Shown piece by piece: positions 53,523-62,231 of a DNA stretch of 64,000 bases. Origin of the DNA: Acidovorax sp. GW101-3H11. Its GTDB lineage: Bacteria > Pseudomonadota > Gammaproteobacteria > Burkholderiales > Burkholderiaceae_C. Where the stretch lies: contig NZ_LUKZ01000001.1 in the NCBI RefSeq assembly GCF_001633105.1, forward strand, positions 1 through 64,000, in the 5' to 3' direction. Numbering within the stretch: the stretch's first letter is position 1; each line of letters opens with the position of its first letter. The notes beneath the pieces are model-generated. The model searched no databases. It was given only the letters and a program-made list of their open reading frames with translations, and was not told where the DNA came from. The translations under genes and the position numbers were made by a program.

Positions 53523-53585
53523 AAACAAAAAGGCCCCTGGCGCCTGACCAGTGGGCATAGCTAGCTATCAATAACAGAGCAAACG
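53522..53585 (+). repeat. Dispersed ~60 bp repeat, copy 10 (upstream of pabBC)
   Basis: Forward copy on the plus strand: AAAAAGGCCCCTGGCGCC, then ATAGCTAGCTATCAATAAC and AGAGCAAAC. It lies between nadA and the pabBC start and overlaps the putative N-terminus if the ATG at 53558 is used. Confidence 0.7.
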
Positions 53586-53599
53586 ACTCTACAAAACTC

Positions 53600-54730
53600 T
53601 CAGGCAGCGCCCAGGTGGGGCACCAGCGCCGCCGTGGGCTGCCCGTTCTTGAGCGCGGCCGTGAAGGCCAGCATGCGGTCAATTGGCTGGCGCGCACGCG
53701 GGATCAGCGCTGGGTCCACATGCACGGTATTCGCGCCGGTCTCCAGCACGCGGGCCACATCGGCCAGGCCGTTCATCGCCATCCAGGGGCAGTGTGCGCA
53801 GCTTTTGCAGGTGGCGCTGTTGCCAGCGGTGGGCGCTTCGTAAAAGGTCTTGCCGGGGTTGAGCGTGCGCAGCTTGTGCATCATGCCGTTGTCGGTGGCC
53901 ACGATGAACTCGGTGGCATCCATCTCGCGCGCAGCCTTGAGAATGGCGCTGGTGGAGCCCACGGCATCGGCCAGGGCGACCACGTCGGCGGGGCTTTCGG
54001 GATGCACCAGAATCTTGGCGCCGGGGTGCTCCTTCTTCAGTGCTTCGAGCTCGAACGCCTTGAACTCGTCGTGCACGATGCAGGCGCCGTTCCAGAACAC
54101 CATGTCGGCGCCGGTTTCTCGCTGGATGTAGGCGCCCAGGTGGCGGTCGGGCGCCCACAGAATCTTCTGGCCTGCGGCCTTCAGCGCGCTCACGATGTCG
54201 AGCGCGCAGCTCGATGTCACCAGCCAGTCCGCGCGCGCCTTTACAGCCGCGCTGGTGTTGGCGTAGACGACCACGGTGCGGTCGGGGTGCTGGTCGCAGA
54301 AGGCGCTGAATTCGTCGATGGGGCAGCCCAGGTCCAGCGAGCAGGTGGCGTCCAGGTCGGGCATGAGCACGGTCTTTTCCGGGCTCAGGATCTTGGCCGT
54401 TTCGCCCATGAAGCGCACGCCGCTCACCACCAGCGTCTGCGCTGCGTGGTCGCGGCCAAAGCGGGCCATCTCCAGCGAGTCGCTGACCAGGCCGCCGGTT
54501 TCCTCGGCCAGGTCCTGCAGGTCGGGGTGCACGTAGTAGTGCGAGACCATGACCGCGTTTTTTTCCTTCAGCAGGCGGCGGATATTGTCTTTCAGCGCCG
54601 CACGCTCGGCCTGCGAGGGCTCCGGCGGCACGCGCGCCCAGGCGTGTTTGGTGGAGCAAACGGCACCCGAGGTCGCCTCGTCGGGCTGCTCGTATTCCAC
54701 ATCGATGCGGTTCAGTACAGCGGTGGTCAT
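53600..54730 (-). CDS. nadA: Quinolinate synthase A
   Basis: The protein is 376 aa. It condenses iminoaspartate with dihydroxyacetone phosphate to quinolinate. The 4Fe-4S ligand cysteines are in [20 protein letters not shown] and [10 protein letters not shown]. The [14 protein letters not shown] and [10 protein letters not shown] motifs are typical. ATG 54730 has AGGAG six bases upstream and overlaps the nadC stop by four bases. It acts with nadB (40.8 kb) and nadC. Confidence 0.96.
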   Translation of the reverse strand: MTTAVLNRIDVEYEQPDEATSGAVCSTKHAWARVPPEPSQAERAALKDNIRRLLKEKNAVMVSHYYVHPDLQDLAEETGGLVSDSLEMARFGRDHAAQTLVVSGVRFMGETAKILSPEKTVLMPDLDATCSLDLGCPIDEFSAFCDQHPDRTVVVYANTSAAVKARADWLVTSSCALDIVSALKAAGQKILWAPDRHLGAYIQRETGADMVFWNGACIVHDEFKAFELEALKKEHPGAKILVHPESPADVVALADAVGSTSAILKAAREMDATEFIVATDNGMMHKLRTLNPGKTFYEAPTAGNSATCKSCAHCPWMAMNGLADVARVLETGANTVHVDPALIPRARQPIDRMLAFTAALKNGQPTAALVPHLGAA

Positions 54731-55608
54731 GCCAGCTCCTGCAGGCGCATGGAAAAGTCCGTGGCCTTCACGTCCTTGGTCAGCGTGCCGATGGAGATGC
54801 GGTCCACGCCGGTCTCGGCCAGTTCGCGCAGGCCATCGAGCGTGACGCCGCCCGAGATTTCCAGAATCGCGCGGCCCGCGTTGATGCGCACGGCCTCGCG
54901 CAGCATGGGCAGAGGCATGTTGTCCAGCAGCACCATCTTCGCGCCTGCATTCAGCGCCTCGGTCAGCTGCTCCAGGGTTTCGACTTCGATTTCGATGAAT
55001 TGGGCCTGTGACGCCACCTGCGCGGCAGCGCGCAACACGGCGGTCACGCCGCCAGCGGCGGCAATGTGGTTTTCTTTGATGAGCACCGCGTCGTGCAGGC
55101 CAATGCGGTGGTTGGTGCCGCCGCCCACACGCACGGCGTATTTCTGCGCCAGGCGCAGGCCGGGGAGGGTCTTGCGCGTGTCCACAATCTGCGCACGCGT
55201 GCCGGCCACAACGTCCACATAGGTGCGCGTTTTGCTGGCCACGGCCGAGAGCAGTTGCAGAAAGTTGAGGGCGGTGCGCTCGGCGCTGAGCAGCGCGCGG
55301 GCCTGGCCTTCCAGCTCCAGCACCACCTGGTCGGGGGCGCAGCGCTGGCCTTCGGCCACATGCCAGGTGATCTGCACCGTGGGGTCGAGTGCGCGCAGCG
55401 CGGCTTCGGCCCAGGGGGCGCCGCAGATCACGGCGGCTTCCCGCGCCAGGATGCGCGCGCGGGCGCGGCGGGCGGGGTCGATCAGGCCGGCGGTGAGGTC
55501 GCCGGTGCCCACGTCTTCGGCCAGGGCGCGGGCCACATCGGCCTGGGCCAGGGCGGCTACATCGGTGTCTCTCATCATGGTGTTCGCGGGGTGTAACGCT
55601 GCTGTCAT
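54727..55608 (-). CDS. nadC: Nicotinate-nucleotide diphosphorylase (carboxylating)
   Basis: The protein is 293 aa and converts quinolinate to nicotinate mononucleotide. [17 protein letters not shown] (about 25), [22 protein letters not shown] and [13 protein letters not shown] are conserved. [11 protein letters not shown] is the catalytic loop. Start at ATG 55608 ([14 protein letters not shown]). ATGs at 55575 and 55578 are alternatives. Shine-Dalgarno support is poor. It is divergent from panB. Confidence 0.94.
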   Translation of the reverse strand: MTAALHPANTMMRDTDVAALAQADVARALAEDVGTGDLTAGLIDPARRARARILAREAAVICGAPWAEAALRALDPTVQITWHVAEGQRCAPDQVVLELEGQARALLSAERTALNFLQLLSAVASKTRTYVDVVAGTRAQIVDTRKTLPGLRLAQKYAVRVGGGTNHRIGLHDAVLIKENHIAAAGGVTAVLRAAAQVASQAQFIEIEVETLEQLTEALNAGAKMVLLDNMPLPMLREAVRINAGRAILEISGGVTLDGLRELAETGVDRISIGTLTKDVKATDFSMRLQELA

Positions 55609-55741
55609 GGGCCGCGAGCATACCGGGAACACAAAGGCCACTGCGCCGACACGGGCCGCTGGCCGGGGGGCCGGAAACCAATAAGTACACCCAGTATTGG
55701 TCGCATAGACTCGCGGCAATTTTTTGCCCCCACCGCGATCC
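55609..55741. other. Divergent intergenic region nadC / panB
   Basis: 133 bases. It holds the promoters for nadC-nadA and panB-panC. The sequence CCAGTATTGGTCGCATAGACT near the panB side may contain a -10 box, but I cannot pair it with a clear -35. No repeat or riboswitch. Confidence 0.35.
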
Positions 55742-56623
55742 ATGACCGCCACCAGCCCTGTTTCCGCCACGCCCTACGGCACCCTGCCGCCCGCATCGCC
55801 CCTGCCCCAGCGCAAGCCCGTGAGCCTGCCGCGCCTAGCGCAGATGCGCGCGGCGGGCGAGAAGATCACCATGCTCACCGCCTACGACGCCACCTTTGCG
55901 GCCGTGGCCGATGCGGCTGGGGTGGAATGCATTCTGGTGGGCGATTCGCTGGGCATGGTGTGCCAGGGCCTGCCCAGCACGGTGGGCGTGCTGCTCGACA
56001 CCATGGCCTACCACACGGCCAGTGTGGCGCGCGGCCTGCACCGCGTGCAGGGCACGGCCTGGCTGGTGGCCGACCTGCCCTATGGCACCTACGCAGAGAG
56101 CCGCGAGCAGGCGCTGCGCAGCGCCTGTGTGCTGATGCAGGCGGGCGCGCACATGGTCAAGCTAGAAGGCGGCGGCTGGACGGCGCCCACGGTGGAGTTT
56201 CTGGTGCAGCGCGGCGTGCCGGTGTGTGCCCACCTGGGCCTGACGCCGCAAACGGTGCACGCGCTGGGTGGCTACCGCGTGCAGGGCAAAACCGACGACG
56301 CGGCCCGCACGCTCCGCAAGGAGGCGCACGAGCTGCAAGACGCAGGCGCCGCCATGCTGGTGCTGGAGATGGTGCCCGCCGTGCTGGCCGCAGACCTCAC
56401 GGCCGAGCTGCCGCACTGCCACACCATCGGCATCGGCGCGGGCAACGGCACGGCCGGACAGGTGCTGGTGTTGCACGACATGCTGGGCATGAACCTCGGG
56501 AAGATGCCAAAGTTTGTGCACAACTTCATGCAGGACGCGGGCAGCGTGCGCGGCGCCATGGAGGCCTATGTGCAGGCCGTGAAGCGGGGCAGCTTTCCGG
56601 ACAACGCCCAGCACGCCTGGTAA
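55742..56623 (+). CDS. panB: 3-methyl-2-oxobutanoate hydroxymethyltransferase
   Basis: The protein is 293 aa. It makes ketopantoate with methylene-THF. [34 protein letters not shown] and [19 protein letters not shown] are the metal and substrate motifs. [20 protein letters not shown] follows. It has an N-terminal extension of about 35 residues not part of the fold. ATG 55742 follows CGATCC. It forms an operon with panC after 50 bases. Confidence 0.95.
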   Translation: MTATSPVSATPYGTLPPASPLPQRKPVSLPRLAQMRAAGEKITMLTAYDATFAAVADAAGVECILVGDSLGMVCQGLPSTVGVLLDTMAYHTASVARGLHRVQGTAWLVADLPYGTYAESREQALRSACVLMQAGAHMVKLEGGGWTAPTVEFLVQRGVPVCAHLGLTPQTVHALGGYRVQGKTDDAARTLRKEAHELQDAGAAMLVLEMVPAVLAADLTAELPHCHTIGIGAGNGTAGQVLVLHDMLGMNLGKMPKFVHNFMQDAGSVRGAMEAYVQAVKRGSFPDNAQHAW

Positions 56624-56673
56624 GCGCCGCTCCGATCCTTCACCGAATTTCTTTCCTCGACCCTTCTCACCCC

Positions 56674-57519
56674 ATGCTGATTGCCCGCTCCGTTGCCGAC
56701 CTGCGCCAGGCCCTGGCCCCCTACCGCCGCCCCGCCTTTGTGCCCACCATGGGCAACCTGCATGAGGGGCACATTGCCCTGGTGCGCCAGGCCAAACCCC
56801 TGGGCGATGTGACCGTGGCCAGCATCTTTGTGAACCGCCTGCAGTTCTTGCCGCACGAGGACTTCGACAGCTACCCCCGCACCTGGGAGGCCGACTGTGC
56901 GCAGCTGCAGGCCGCCGGTTGTGATGTGCTGTTTGCACCGCGCGAGGCCGACCTGTACCCCGAGCCCCAGACCTTCAAGGTGCACCCCGACCCGCAGCTG
57001 GCCAACATGCTCGAAGGCCATTTCCGCCCCGGCTTTTTTGTGGGCGTGAGCACGGTGGTGATGAAGCTGTTTGCCTGCGTGCTGGGCGCCACGGGCGGCA
57101 CGGCCGTGTTTGGCAAGAAGGACTACCAGCAGCTCATGGTGATCCGCCACATGGTGCGGCAGTTTGCGCTGCCCATTGAGGTCGTCGCGGGCGAGACCTG
57201 CCGCGCGGCCGACGGGCTGGCGCTGAGTTCGCGCAACGGCTACCTGGGCCTGGAAGAACGGCAGGAGGCCGTGGCCCTGTCGCAAGCATTGCAGCGGCTG
57301 GCGCAGCAGTGGCTGGGCACCGCCCCCAGCGACCGCAGCCTGCTGGAGGCACTGGCCCTGGACGCCCTGCGCGCACGCGGCTGGGCGCCCGACTACCTCA
57401 CCGTGCGCCGCCGCGCCGACCTGTTGCCCGCCACGGCCAGCGATGCGGCGGGCACGCTGGTGGCACTGGGCGCCGCGCGGCTGGGCAGCACGCGGCTGAT
57501 TGACAACCTGGAGTTTTGA
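56674..57519 (+). CDS. panC: Pantothenate synthetase
   Basis: The protein is 281 aa. It ligates pantoate and beta-alanine with ATP. FVPTMGNLHEGHIALV (His motif at about 30-33), FVNRLQFLPHEDFDSYPR, VSTVVMKLF, VFGKKDYQQLMV and LALSSRNGYL (KMSKS-like) are all present. It follows panB. The panD product needed is encoded at 43.5 kb. Confidence 0.96.
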   Translation: MLIARSVADLRQALAPYRRPAFVPTMGNLHEGHIALVRQAKPLGDVTVASIFVNRLQFLPHEDFDSYPRTWEADCAQLQAAGCDVLFAPREADLYPEPQTFKVHPDPQLANMLEGHFRPGFFVGVSTVVMKLFACVLGATGGTAVFGKKDYQQLMVIRHMVRQFALPIEVVAGETCRAADGLALSSRNGYLGLEERQEAVALSQALQRLAQQWLGTAPSDRSLLEALALDALRARGWAPDYLTVRRRADLLPATASDAAGTLVALGAARLGSTRLIDNLEF

Positions 57520-57520
57520 T

Positions 57521-57585
57521 TAGCTATTAATTTCATAGCAATCAGCGCATACCCATCGCGCGGTAGCGGCCAAAAAAGCTTCAAA
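57521..57585 (-). repeat. Dispersed ~60 bp repeat, copy 11 (intergenic)
   Basis: Reverse orientation: TAGCTATTAATTTCATAGCA, then CGCGCGGTAGCGGCCAAAAAAG. It lies between the convergent panC and hydrolase genes. Its GCTAT/ATAGC pair could serve as a weak terminator. Confidence 0.7.
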
Positions 57586-57592
57586 CCTAGGA

Positions 57593-58315
57593 TCAAATCC
57601 ACCCGTTGCGGCCCAGCCACTGCACCAGCAAGCCGGTCACCACCTCGGGCTGCTCCATGGTCAGCATGTGGCCGCTGCCCGGCAGCAGGTGGTGTTCGGC
57701 GCCGGGCACCAGCGCCGCGATCTCTGCCGAGCATTCCGGCGGCGTGAGCTTGTCGGCCGCGCCACACACCACCACCACGGGGCAGGCCACCTGCGGCAGA
57801 TGCACCCGCGCATCGGGCCGCTGGATCACGGCGCGGTTCTGGCGCACCAGGTGGTCAGCGCCCGCATCCAGCACAAAGTCCAGATAGGCATGCACGAGGT
57901 CCGCCTTGGCGGCGTTGACGGGGTGAAAGGCCAGGGCCACGTTGGGCTCGATGACCTCGCGCACCCGGCCCTGTTCAAACAGCTCAATCGCGCCCTCGCG
58001 CAGGGCGCGCATGTCAGGCGTTTCGGGCCGCGCGGTGGTGCCCAGCAGCGCGAGCCCTGCAACCCGCTGCGGCGCCTGGCGCGCGGCCTCCATGGCGACC
58101 ATGCCGCCCATCGACGCGCCCGCCAGCACCAGCGGCCCCGCGTGTTGTGCCAGCAGCCGTGCGGCAAAGTCTTCGATGCGGTGCAGGTTCACATCCTGGT
58201 GGGCGGTGGCGACCTCGGGGCGCAGCGCGGCGGGCAGCAGCGGCAGCACGCCGCGCCACATGCGTTCATCGGCGGCCAGGCCGGGCAGGAGCAGTAGTTG
58301 GGGAGAGATCGACAT
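57593..58315 (-). CDS. Alpha/beta hydrolase (serine type)
   Basis: The protein is 240 aa. It starts MSISPQLLLLPGLAADERMW. The nucleophile Ser is in LAGASMGGMVAME. The acid is probably Asp in CGAADKLTPPE, and the His in GSGHMLTMEQPE. Size and motifs fit small esterases such as BioH or menaquinone-type hydrolases, but nothing fixes the substrate. A BioH-like role with the bioADF genes is only a possibility. ATG 58315 begins the fold; ribosome-binding support is weak. Confidence 0.85.
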   Translation of the reverse strand: MSISPQLLLLPGLAADERMWRGVLPLLPAALRPEVATAHQDVNLHRIEDFAARLLAQHAGPLVLAGASMGGMVAMEAARQAPQRVAGLALLGTTARPETPDMRALREGAIELFEQGRVREVIEPNVALAFHPVNAAKADLVHAYLDFVLDAGADHLVRQNRAVIQRPDARVHLPQVACPVVVVCGAADKLTPPECSAEIAALVPGAEHHLLPGSGHMLTMEQPEVVTGLLVQWLGRNGWI

Positions 58316-58465
58316 AGGCAAACAATGGGTTGTCACCAAGTTGGTGCTTGCTGTGAAAAGGCGCCGGGGCACCGCGCCACGGATTGTGAACAAGCCGTGA
58401 ACCACAGGGCTGCGCGTCGGGAATTGTGCCCACGATGGCTCGGGACTTGCTAGCATGGCCTGCAT
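58316..58465. other. Divergent intergenic region hydrolase / DUF2126 gene
   Basis: 150 bases holding both promoters. No repeat or operator-like palindrome stands out. TTGCTAGCATGGCCTGCAT lies near the DUF2126 start. Confidence 0.35.
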
Positions 58466-61400
58466 ATGCCCATCCACGCCGCGCTCCACCACGTCACGCA
58501 TTACCAATACGACCGGCTGGTCGGCCTCGGGCCGCAGACGATCCGATTGCGGCCTGCGCCCCATTGCCGCAGCAATGTGATTTCGTACTCGCTCAAGGTC
58601 GAGCCCGCGCAGCACTTCATCAACTGGCAGCAGGACCCGTTTGCCAACTACCAGGCGCGGCTGGTCTTCCCCGAGAAGACGCGCGAGTTCAAGGTCACGG
58701 TGGACCTGGTGGTCGAGATGGCGGTCTACAACCCCTTCGACTTCTTCCTGGAGCCCGAGGCCGAAAACATCCCGTTCAACTACAGCAGCGATGTGCAGCA
58801 GGAGCTGGCCCCTTACCTGGCCACCGACCCGATGACGCCGCTGGTGCAAAAGTACCTGGACAAGATCGACCGCAGCAAGCAGCGCACCATCGATTTCCTG
58901 GTCCAGCTCAACCAGCAGGTGTCGCAGGACATCCGCTACCTGATCCGCCTGGAGCCCGGCGTGCAGACGGCCGAGGAGACGCTGCAAAAAGCCAGCGGCT
59001 CGTGCCGCGACTCGGGTTGGCTGCTGGTGCAGCTACTGCGCCACCTGGGGCTGGCGGCGCGGTTTGTGTCGGGCTACCTGATCCAGCTCACCCCCGACGT
59101 GAAGGCGCTCGATGGCCCCAGCGGCACCGACCACGACTTCACCGACCTGCACGCCTGGTGCGAGGTGTACCTGCCCGGCGCGGGCTGGATTGGCCTGGAT
59201 GCCACCAGCGGCCTGATGGCGGGCGAAGGCCACATCCCCTTGGCCTGCACACCCCAACCCTCGGGGGCTGCGCCCATTGAAGGCGGCGTGGACAAAGCCG
59301 AGGTGGAGTTCAACCACGAGATGCGCGTGACGCGCATCTACGAATCGCCCCGCGTGACCAAGCCCTACACCGAAGACCAGTGGCAGGCCGTGCTGGCCCT
59401 GGGCGAGCAGGTGGACGCCGACCTGGTAGCGGGCGACGTGCGCCTGACCATGGGCGGCGAGCCCACCTTTGTGGCCGTGGGCGACCGCGACGCGCCCGAG
59501 TGGAACACCGACGCATTGGGCCCCACCAAACGCGGCTTTGCCACCGAACTCACACACAAGCTGCGCGCCGAATATGGACAGGGCGGCTTTCTGCATTTTG
59601 GCCAGGGCAAGTGGTACCCGGGCGAACAGCTGCCGCGCTGGGCGCTATCCATCTGCTGGCGCGCCGACGGCCAGCCCGCGTGGCAGAACCCCGCGCTGTT
59701 CGCCGACGAACGCAACCCCTCGCACTACACCAGCGCCGACGCCGAGCGTTTTGTGCGACACCTCACGCGCAAGCTGGGCGTGACGGACCGCTACATCCAG
59801 CCCGGTTATGAGGACACCTTCTACTACCTGTGGCGCGAACGGCGCCTGCCCGTCAACGTGGACCCGTTTGACGCGCGCCTGGACGACGAGCTGGAGCGCG
59901 CACGCCTGCGCCGCGTGTTCGAGCAAAAGCTCGACAGCGTGGTGGGCTATGTGCTGCCGCTGCAGGCAGGCGAAGGCGCGGGCACGCTGGCGGGCAGCGT
60001 GTGGAGTACCGGGCCGTGGTTCTTCCGCGATGACCGCATGCTGCTCATCCCCGGCGATTCGCCCATGGGCTACCGCCTGCCGCTGGACGCCCTGCCCTGG
60101 GTGAAGGCATCGGACACCGAGCACCTGATCCCGCAAGACCCGACCGCGCCGCAGGGCCCGCTGCCCGCTGCAACCACGCTGCGCGCGCGGTATTCCGTTC
60201 CATCCGGCCCAGTCACCGGCGACCGTGACCTGCCCTACCTGGCGGGTGCCACCGCGCCGGGCGAGGCACGGCGCGTAACGCAGGGCACCGCGGGTGGTGA
60301 CCACGCGCGCCTGGCTGGGCAACCCGACCCGCATGCAACTGCGCTGCCCCCAGGCAAGTTCCAGTCGGCCGCAGGCCTGTCGCGCACCGCCCTGTGCGTG
60401 GAGGTGCGCGACCCGCGCCGCGCCAGCGGCCCCAAGGCCGAGAAGGTGGGCGAGAAATACGGCGTGCTGTATGTCTTCATGCCCCCTCTGTCGCGCCTGG
60501 ACGACTATTTGGACCTGCTGGCCGCCATCGAGGCCACGGCCGAAGAGCTGGGCCTGAAGATCGTGCTGGAAGGCTACCCGCCCCCGCGCGACGCACGCCT
60601 GAAGGTGCTGGCGGTCACGCCCGACCCCGGTGTGATCGAGGTGAACATCCACCCCGCCAGCCACTGGAAAGAGCTGGTGCAGCACACCGAGTTTCTGTAC
60701 CAGGCCGCGTGGGAGACGCGCCTGTCGGCCGAGAAGTTCATGACCGATGGCCGCCACACCGGCACCGGCGGCGGCAACCACTTTGTGATGGGCGGCGCCA
60801 CCCCGGCCGACTCGCCGTTTTTGCGCAAGCCCGAGCTGCTGGCCAGCCTGCTGCTGTACTGGCACAACCACCCGAGCCTGAGCTACTTGTTCAGCGGCCT
60901 GTTCATCGGCCCCACCAGCCAGTCGCCGCGCGTGGACGAGGCGCGCAACGACCAGCTGTATGAGCTGGAGATCGCGCTGCGCGAGATCGAAACCAACCGC
61001 AACACCTACGGGCAGGACATGCCGCCCTGGGTGGTAGACCGCACGCTGCGCAACATCCTGGTGGATGTGACGGGCAACACGCACCGCAGCGAATTCAGCA
61101 TCGACAAGATGTTCTCGCCCGACAGCAGCACCGGCCGCCTGGGCCTGCTGGAGCTGCGCGCATTCGAGATGCCGCCCCATGCCCACATGAGCGTGGTGCA
61201 GCAGCTGCTGCTGCGCGCCCTGATCGCCCGCTTCTGGAAGGCGCCCTACCGCGCCCCCGCCGCCCGCTGGGGCACCGAGCTGCACGACCGTTGGATGCTG
61301 CCCACCTTCATCCAGCAGGACATGCACGACGTGGTGGCCGAGATGAACGCCGCAGGCTACGCGTTCGACCCCGCCTGGTTTGCGCCACAGTTCGAGTTCC

Positions 61401-61963
61401 GCTTCCCCATGGTCGGCACGGTGAAATCGATGGGCGTGGAGCTGACCCTGCGCAACGCACTGGAGCCCTGGCATGTGATGGGCGAGGAAGGCTCCGCCGG
61501 TGGCACGGTGCGCTACGTGGATTCGTCGCTGGAGCGCATCGAGGTGCGCGTGACGGGCATGAACGAAAGCCGCCATGTGGTCACCGTCAACGGCCAGCCG
61601 CTGCCGCTGCAAAGCACGGGCACGACCGGTGAATTTGTGGCGGGCGTGCGCTACAAGGCCTGGAACCCACCCTCGGCCCTGCACCCGACCATTGGCGCCC
61701 ACGCGCCGCTCACGTTCGACATCGTGGACACCTGGATGAACCGCTCGCTGGGCGGCTGCCAGTACCACGTGGCGCACCCGGGTGGGCGCAACTACGACAC
61801 CTTCCCGGTCAACGCGTATGAGGCCGAAAGCCGCCGCCTGGCGCGCTTCTCGCGCATGGGGCACACGCCGGGGCGGCTGGCGGTGCCGCCCGCAACCATC
61901 GAACTGCCGGGCAGCCGGGAGTTTCCGTTCACGCTGGATCTGCGTCGCAAGATGCGGCCGTAG
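58466..61963 (+). CDS. Transglutaminase-like / DUF2126 protein, predicted amidoligase system
   Basis: The protein is 1165 aa. Residues 1-90 are the bacterial transglutaminase N-domain. The core at about 160-250 has the full triad: Cys180 in SGSCRDSGW, His229 in TDLHAWCEV and Asp245 in WIGLDATSG. Residues about 310-1160 are DUF2126 (COG4196 type), starting with GDVRLTMGGEPTFVAVGD. Later motifs are GRHTGTGGGNHFVMGG and LLELRAFEMPPHAHMS, which have the look of a glutamine-synthetase-like ligase. Comparative genomics places such proteins with permuted ATP-grasp and alpha-E proteins in predicted peptide-synthesis or protein-tagging operons. The substrate is unknown. ATG 58466 begins the conserved part. 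Confidence 0.9.
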   Translation: MPIHAALHHVTHYQYDRLVGLGPQTIRLRPAPHCRSNVISYSLKVEPAQHFINWQQDPFANYQARLVFPEKTREFKVTVDLVVEMAVYNPFDFFLEPEAENIPFNYSSDVQQELAPYLATDPMTPLVQKYLDKIDRSKQRTIDFLVQLNQQVSQDIRYLIRLEPGVQTAEETLQKASGSCRDSGWLLVQLLRHLGLAARFVSGYLIQLTPDVKALDGPSGTDHDFTDLHAWCEVYLPGAGWIGLDATSGLMAGEGHIPLACTPQPSGAAPIEGGVDKAEVEFNHEMRVTRIYESPRVTKPYTEDQWQAVLALGEQVDADLVAGDVRLTMGGEPTFVAVGDRDAPEWNTDALGPTKRGFATELTHKLRAEYGQGGFLHFGQGKWYPGEQLPRWALSICWRADGQPAWQNPALFADERNPSHYTSADAERFVRHLTRKLGVTDRYIQPGYEDTFYYLWRERRLPVNVDPFDARLDDELERARLRRVFEQKLDSVVGYVLPLQAGEGAGTLAGSVWSTGPWFFRDDRMLLIPGDSPMGYRLPLDALPWVKASDTEHLIPQDPTAPQGPLPAATTLRARYSVPSGPVTGDRDLPYLAGATAPGEARRVTQGTAGGDHARLAGQPDPHATALPPGKFQSAAGLSRTALCVEVRDPRRASGPKAEKVGEKYGVLYVFMPPLSRLDDYLDLLAAIEATAEELGLKIVLEGYPPPRDARLKVLAVTPDPGVIEVNIHPASHWKELVQHTEFLYQAAWETRLSAEKFMTDGRHTGTGGGNHFVMGGATPADSPFLRKPELLASLLLYWHNHPSLSYLFSGLFIGPTSQSPRVDEARNDQLYELEIALREIETNRNTYGQDMPPWVVDRTLRNILVDVTGNTHRSEFSIDKMFSPDSSTGRLGLLELRAFEMPPHAHMSVVQQLLLRALIARFWKAPYRAPAARWGTELHDRWMLPTFIQQDMHDVVAEMNAAGYAFDPAWFAPQFEFRFPMVGTVKSMGVELTLRNALEPWHVMGEEGSAGGTVRYVDSSLERIEVRVTGMNESRHVVTVNGQPLPLQSTGTTGEFVAGVRYKAWNPPSALHPTIGAHAPLTFDIVDTWMNRSLGGCQYHVAHPGGRNYDTFPVNAYEAESRRLARFSRMGHTPGRLAVPPATIELPGSREFPFTLDLRRKMRP

Positions 61964-62231
61964 CCCCCGGCTTGCCCATCGCCACTAACAGACACCAAAC
62001 CGTTCACGCTGAGCCTGTCGAAGCGCCGCGCAAGGCGCAGGCAGGCTCAGCCCGAACGGGCTTGAATGAAGGAGCATCCATGCGTGGAGACCACCTATGG
62101 CACCCGCAGGGGCAGCATACCGTTGCGGTGGGTGGCTCTTGTTCCGCATCTCTGGCCTGGGCCGCGCCGGTTTCGACGGGGGTGGGTAACCCGCAGAGTG
62201 CCGGAGACCAAATGCCCGAAAATCGAGTGCA
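61964..62231. other. 268-base gap between the DUF2126 and ATP-grasp genes
   Basis: It holds REP-like copy 2 (62000-62059). The rest, including a short ATG-starting frame near 62066, shows no convincing gene. The gap is long for two members of one predicted system, so the second gene may have its own promoter. Confidence 0.5.
62000..62059. repeat. REP-like inverted repeat, copy 2
   Basis: 60 bases, identical to the copy at 43883 except for a block in the right arm (GCAGGCAG in place of TTCGACAA), which breaks the stem near the loop. Confidence 0.8.

Noticed and set aside
59645-61864. 739-residue minus-strand frame opposite the DUF2126 gene
   Set aside because: Shadow of a conserved gene; no start context or motifs.
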